From PWXP01 sp964487655 (GTDB lineage Bacteria; Planctomycetota; Planctomycetia; Pirellulales; Thermoguttaceae): a stretch of DNA of 8,455 nt. Of the stretch, positions 7,301 to 8,455 are shown one piece after another; the stretch's first letter is position 1; every line of letters starts with the position of its first letter. The notes under the pieces were generated by a model. It did not search any database. It had not been told where the DNA came from and saw only the letters and a program-made list of their open reading frames with translations. The stretch lies in NCBI GenBank assembly GCA_964487655.1, contig CAZASB010000207.1:1-8455 (forward strand), written 5' to 3'. Both the position numbers and the translations under genes were made by a program.

Positions 7301-8263
7301 CAAGGCGCATTCCACCTGCTCGATGGCAGTCCGGCAACCGTTCCCCACCCGATCACCGGCGAGCCGGTCACGTGGACCGTCATGCGCACCTACGGTTGCA
7401 ATACGGCCGTCGCCAGCGAGCACCTTCTCACGTTCCGTTCAGGCGCGGCAGGTTTCTACGATCTGGACTCACACGGCGGTACGGGCAATTTTGGCGGCTT
7501 CAAGTCGGGGTGTACGTCCAACTTGATCGCGGCCGACGGCGTACTCAACGCGCCGGATTATACCCGCACTTGCACCTGCGCGTATCAGAATCAAACGTCC
7601 TTGGCGCTAGTCCACATGCCGGAATTGGATATGTGGACGTACAATACGTTTGCACTAAAGGAGCCGTGGAGAGTCCACCGCGTTGGCGTGAACCTTGGCG
7701 CTCCAGGGAACCGGCGGGCCGACAACGGTCTGTTGTGGCTGGAACATCCTCGAGCCGGCGGTACCGCTCCGGAGGTGCCAGTCGAGGTCGAAGGCGATGT
7801 GACATATTTTCGTCATCACAGTTCCCGCTTCTCCGGCCCCGGACCGGGCTGGGTGGCCTCTTCGGGCGCGGAAGGCATTTCGTCGCTCACCATCCGGCTG
7901 TCGGCAGAAGGACGCTCTGATGGCAAGAAGGAGGAGACGGCACGCCTGGTGATCGAGCCTGAACCGCCGGGTGACAAACCAAAAAACGATCCCGTGTCGT
8001 ACACCGTTCGGCTCCACTTCGCGGAACCAAGCGATGCAACACAGCTCGGCCAGCGAGTCTTCCGCGTGGCAATCCAGGGCAGAACGGTGCTTGACCGATT
8101 GGACGTGCGAGCCGAGGCTGGAGGGGCGCGCCGCGCGGTCGTAAAGAAGTTCTCCGGAATACCGGTTGACGAGACCCTTGCCATTGAGTTGCAGCCCCTT
8201 TCGCCCGCATCCCTCAAGCCGGTGCTGTGTGGCGTGGAGGTGTTGCGGCAAGCGGCTGAGTAG
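4370..8263 (+). CDS. Secreted PQQ-type beta-propeller protein with methyltransferase-like insert and malectin-like tail
   Basis: 1297 residues; AGGAG at 4359-4363 sits 6 bases before the ATG. An N-terminal signal peptide carries an unusual repeated core (VVMAGV three times, residues 22-39) with likely cleavage at LSAA|EGDW. Propeller half one (about 47-445) has blade signatures of the AxDxxxGxxxW type: ALDIRSGEELW (121-131), CLRATDGELLW, AVDAESGELRW and AFDSDKNLLW. Residues about 465-600 resemble a class I methyltransferase core: ALWFGADD in the motif I place, VVVVDGDAGRVDRLRRHF with the acidic residue after strand 2, and SLRPYGGKLWIP. The glycine-rich SAM loop is degenerate. Propeller half two (about 625-1095) has SARDVYTGRVLW, AFDRRTGRVQW and ALDAASGQVLW and ends in a cysteine-bearing block (C1010, C1048, C1068, C1070). 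Residues about 1208-1293 look malectin-like (VSYTVRLHFAEPSDATQLGQ). I recall this domain order from planctomycete proteins of unknown role; 'PQQ' here names the fold, not proven cofactor binding. Confidence 0.93.
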   Translation: MRNHGRRQHDSLGLNCGRMATVVMAGVVVMAGVVVMAGIVPLSAAEGDWPMWRYDSGHTAASPYDLPDSLHPAWTRHEAPRVPVWDDPLNQDMMPYDTIFEPVVADGRMFLGFNDSDKVAALDIRSGEELWSFYADGPVRFSPAAFGGKVYFASDDGFLYCLRATDGELLWRFRGAPAAQKVIGNQRIISAWPARGGPVARDGVVYFAASIWPFMGTFIYAVDAESGELRWINDGVSATFVKQPHGAPAFAGVAPQGQLAATEERLLVPGGRSLPAIFDRQTGQQKHFEFGGKGQGGSFVAAGESRYFVHTRERGTMAFTLSDGGDDKWQINEPVLAADRVYAANTPGEKDGKPSAPVIQAFDSDKNLLWQVKVDGSGDLIQAGERLYAAGGGSLVAIELPKGETAARIAWSLPVEGSVRRLLAGGGMLFAVTDDGRILAFGAEKRPANSVRRTARRQAPAADGAARAEQLLRRTRTRDGYALWFGADDLPLLEGVLAASELHVVVVDGDAGRVDRLRRHFDEAGIYGDRVAVSLGEPVDFRAPRYMANLMVVGRSLQDRLPELLPVLYESLRPYGGKLWIPAEVGQVALLAGKVARMELAKAELTRVDGALMIGREGPLPGAAPWTHLYGDIANTVKSDDQRVRLPLGLLWFGGSSNLDVLPRHGHGPSPKVLGGRLFIQGINSLSARDVYTGRVLWKREFDDLGTFNVFFDASYANMPLSTAYNQVHLPGANARGSNYAVAEEGVYLVIDSRCLLLDAATGETVREFQIPADGDRRPDWGFVGIYENLLLAGVGFGDYSQRLGYEFTPEGKRGIAWSPDQTASLGLVAFDRRTGRVQWKIDAVHSFVHNAIVAGGGRIYCLDKLPSRVEEQLRRRGQELPDYRLIALDAASGQVLWQRPDATFGSWLGYSEPHDILLQAGAAASDRSPDEVGKGMAAYRGEDGAVLWQQPNLSYAGPCILHNDLIITNTRSYNPSQGAFHLLDGSPATVPHPITGEPVTWTVMRTYGCNTAVASEHLLTFRSGAAGFYDLDSHGGTGNFGGFKSGCTSNLIAADGVLNAPDYTRTCTCAYQNQTSLALVHMPELDMWTYNTFALKEPWRVHRVGVNLGAPGNRRADNGLLWLEHPRAGGTAPEVPVEVEGDVTYFRHHSSRFSGPGPGWVASSGAEGISSLTIRLSAEGRSDGKKEETARLVIEPEPPGDKPKNDPVSYTVRLHFAEPSDATQLGQRVFRVAIQGRTVLDRLDVRAEAGGARRAVVKKFSGIPVDETLAIELQPLSPASLKPVLCGVEVLRQAAE
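4433..4486 (+). repeat. Triplicated 18-bp tandem repeat inside a signal peptide
   Basis: Three back-to-back copies of GTGGTCATGGCAGGCGTG lie at 4433-4450, 4451-4468 and 4469-4486. The first two are identical; the third differs only in its last three bases (ATT for GTG). Each copy is exactly six codons (VVMAGV, VVMAGV, VVMAGI), so changes in copy number would keep the frame and only lengthen or shorten the hydrophobic core of the signal peptide. The pattern is typical of slipped-strand or unequal-recombination duplication. Confidence 0.95.
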
Positions 8264-8455
8264 GGCGAGGAGCAGCAGTTGGCGTGGCCAGTAATGTATC
8301 GGGGGATAGCAACGCCTTCTCCAAACATACGCCTGCATGTGTGGGTGCCACTATGAGAAGCCCAGCGAGATCCTTTGCGGACAAAAATCACTGTTCTGAA
8401 TTAAGGCATTTTGATCAATGGCCCACTTAAAGGGGTAATCGGCAGTTTCTTGGCG
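8264..8455. other. Region after the propeller gene, no supported gene
   Basis: 192 bases to the right edge. I see no strong terminator: the best stem, TGGC-GTG-GCCA just after the stop codon, is only 4 bp with no T-run. Two minus-strand frames are open from the right edge. One ends at 8401 with a 17-residue tail (AKKLPITPLSGPLIKMP) and the other ends at 8351. Either could be the C-terminus of a converging gene, but neither is long enough to judge. The last 60 bases are more AT-rich than the genes. Confidence 0.5.

Noticed and set aside
6614..7423. 269-codon minus-strand frame within the propeller gene
   Set aside because: Antisense shadow of a well-supported propeller segment; no start signal or domain seen.
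8282..8391. Minus-strand reading with HTCRRMF and GVAIPRYITGHA, loosely like the HxxR...GH box of tyrosine recombinases
   Set aside because: The spacing between the two boxes is far too short, no other recombinase motif is present, and the frame continues as a shadow of the propeller gene.
1..8455. CRISPR array, tRNA, rRNA or toxin-antitoxin pair
   Set aside because: No spaced direct repeats, cloverleaf, rRNA-like stretches or paired small genes were seen on either strand.

Overview
The window looks like a piece of a Planctomycetota chromosome, probably of the Pirellulales type. The evidence is high GC, a Tat-exported Gfo/Idh/MocA oxidoreductase, a very large secreted PQQ-type beta-propeller protein with a methyltransferase-like insert and a malectin-like tail, and a secreted parallel beta-helix protein. 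These families are heavily expanded in planctomycetes and are usually tied to polysaccharide or sugar metabolism. The assignment rests on recognising families, not on a search.

Layout. Positions 1-168 (minus) hold the N-terminus of a secreted protein that continues off the left edge. Positions 181-427 (minus) hold about 80 codons that read like an internal piece of a BNR/sialidase-like planctomycete protein, wedged between two genes with no room for the rest; I call it a gene relic. Positions 441-1766 (minus) are an intact Tat-secreted Gfo/Idh/MocA oxidoreductase; a Shine-Dalgarno sequence moves its start 15 bases downstream of the longest ORF. Positions 1767-2184 are a divergent intergenic region with a good minus-strand promoter and two hairpins, one followed by a T-run. 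Positions 2185-4200 (plus) encode a secreted right-handed parallel beta-helix protein with C-terminal beta-rich modules. Positions 4201-4369 hold two small hairpins and an extended -10 promoter. Positions 4370-8263 (plus) encode a 1297-residue secreted multidomain propeller protein whose signal peptide contains three in-frame copies of an 18-bp repeat. Positions 8264-8455 contain no gene I can support.

How the genes may fit together. All four real genes appear to encode exported proteins. The minus-strand pair (oxidoreductase, then the left-edge protein) could be co-transcribed. The two plus-strand genes each have their own Shine-Dalgarno sequence and are separated by 169 bases with a candidate internal promoter, so they may be separate transcripts. 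A shared role in extracytoplasmic carbohydrate processing is reasonable but is inference: no substrate can be read from the sequence. I saw no CRISPR array, tRNA, rRNA or intact mobile element. The least explained items are the triplicated signal-peptide repeat, the methyltransferase-like domain inside an exported propeller protein, the BNR-like relic, and the structured divergent intergenic region.
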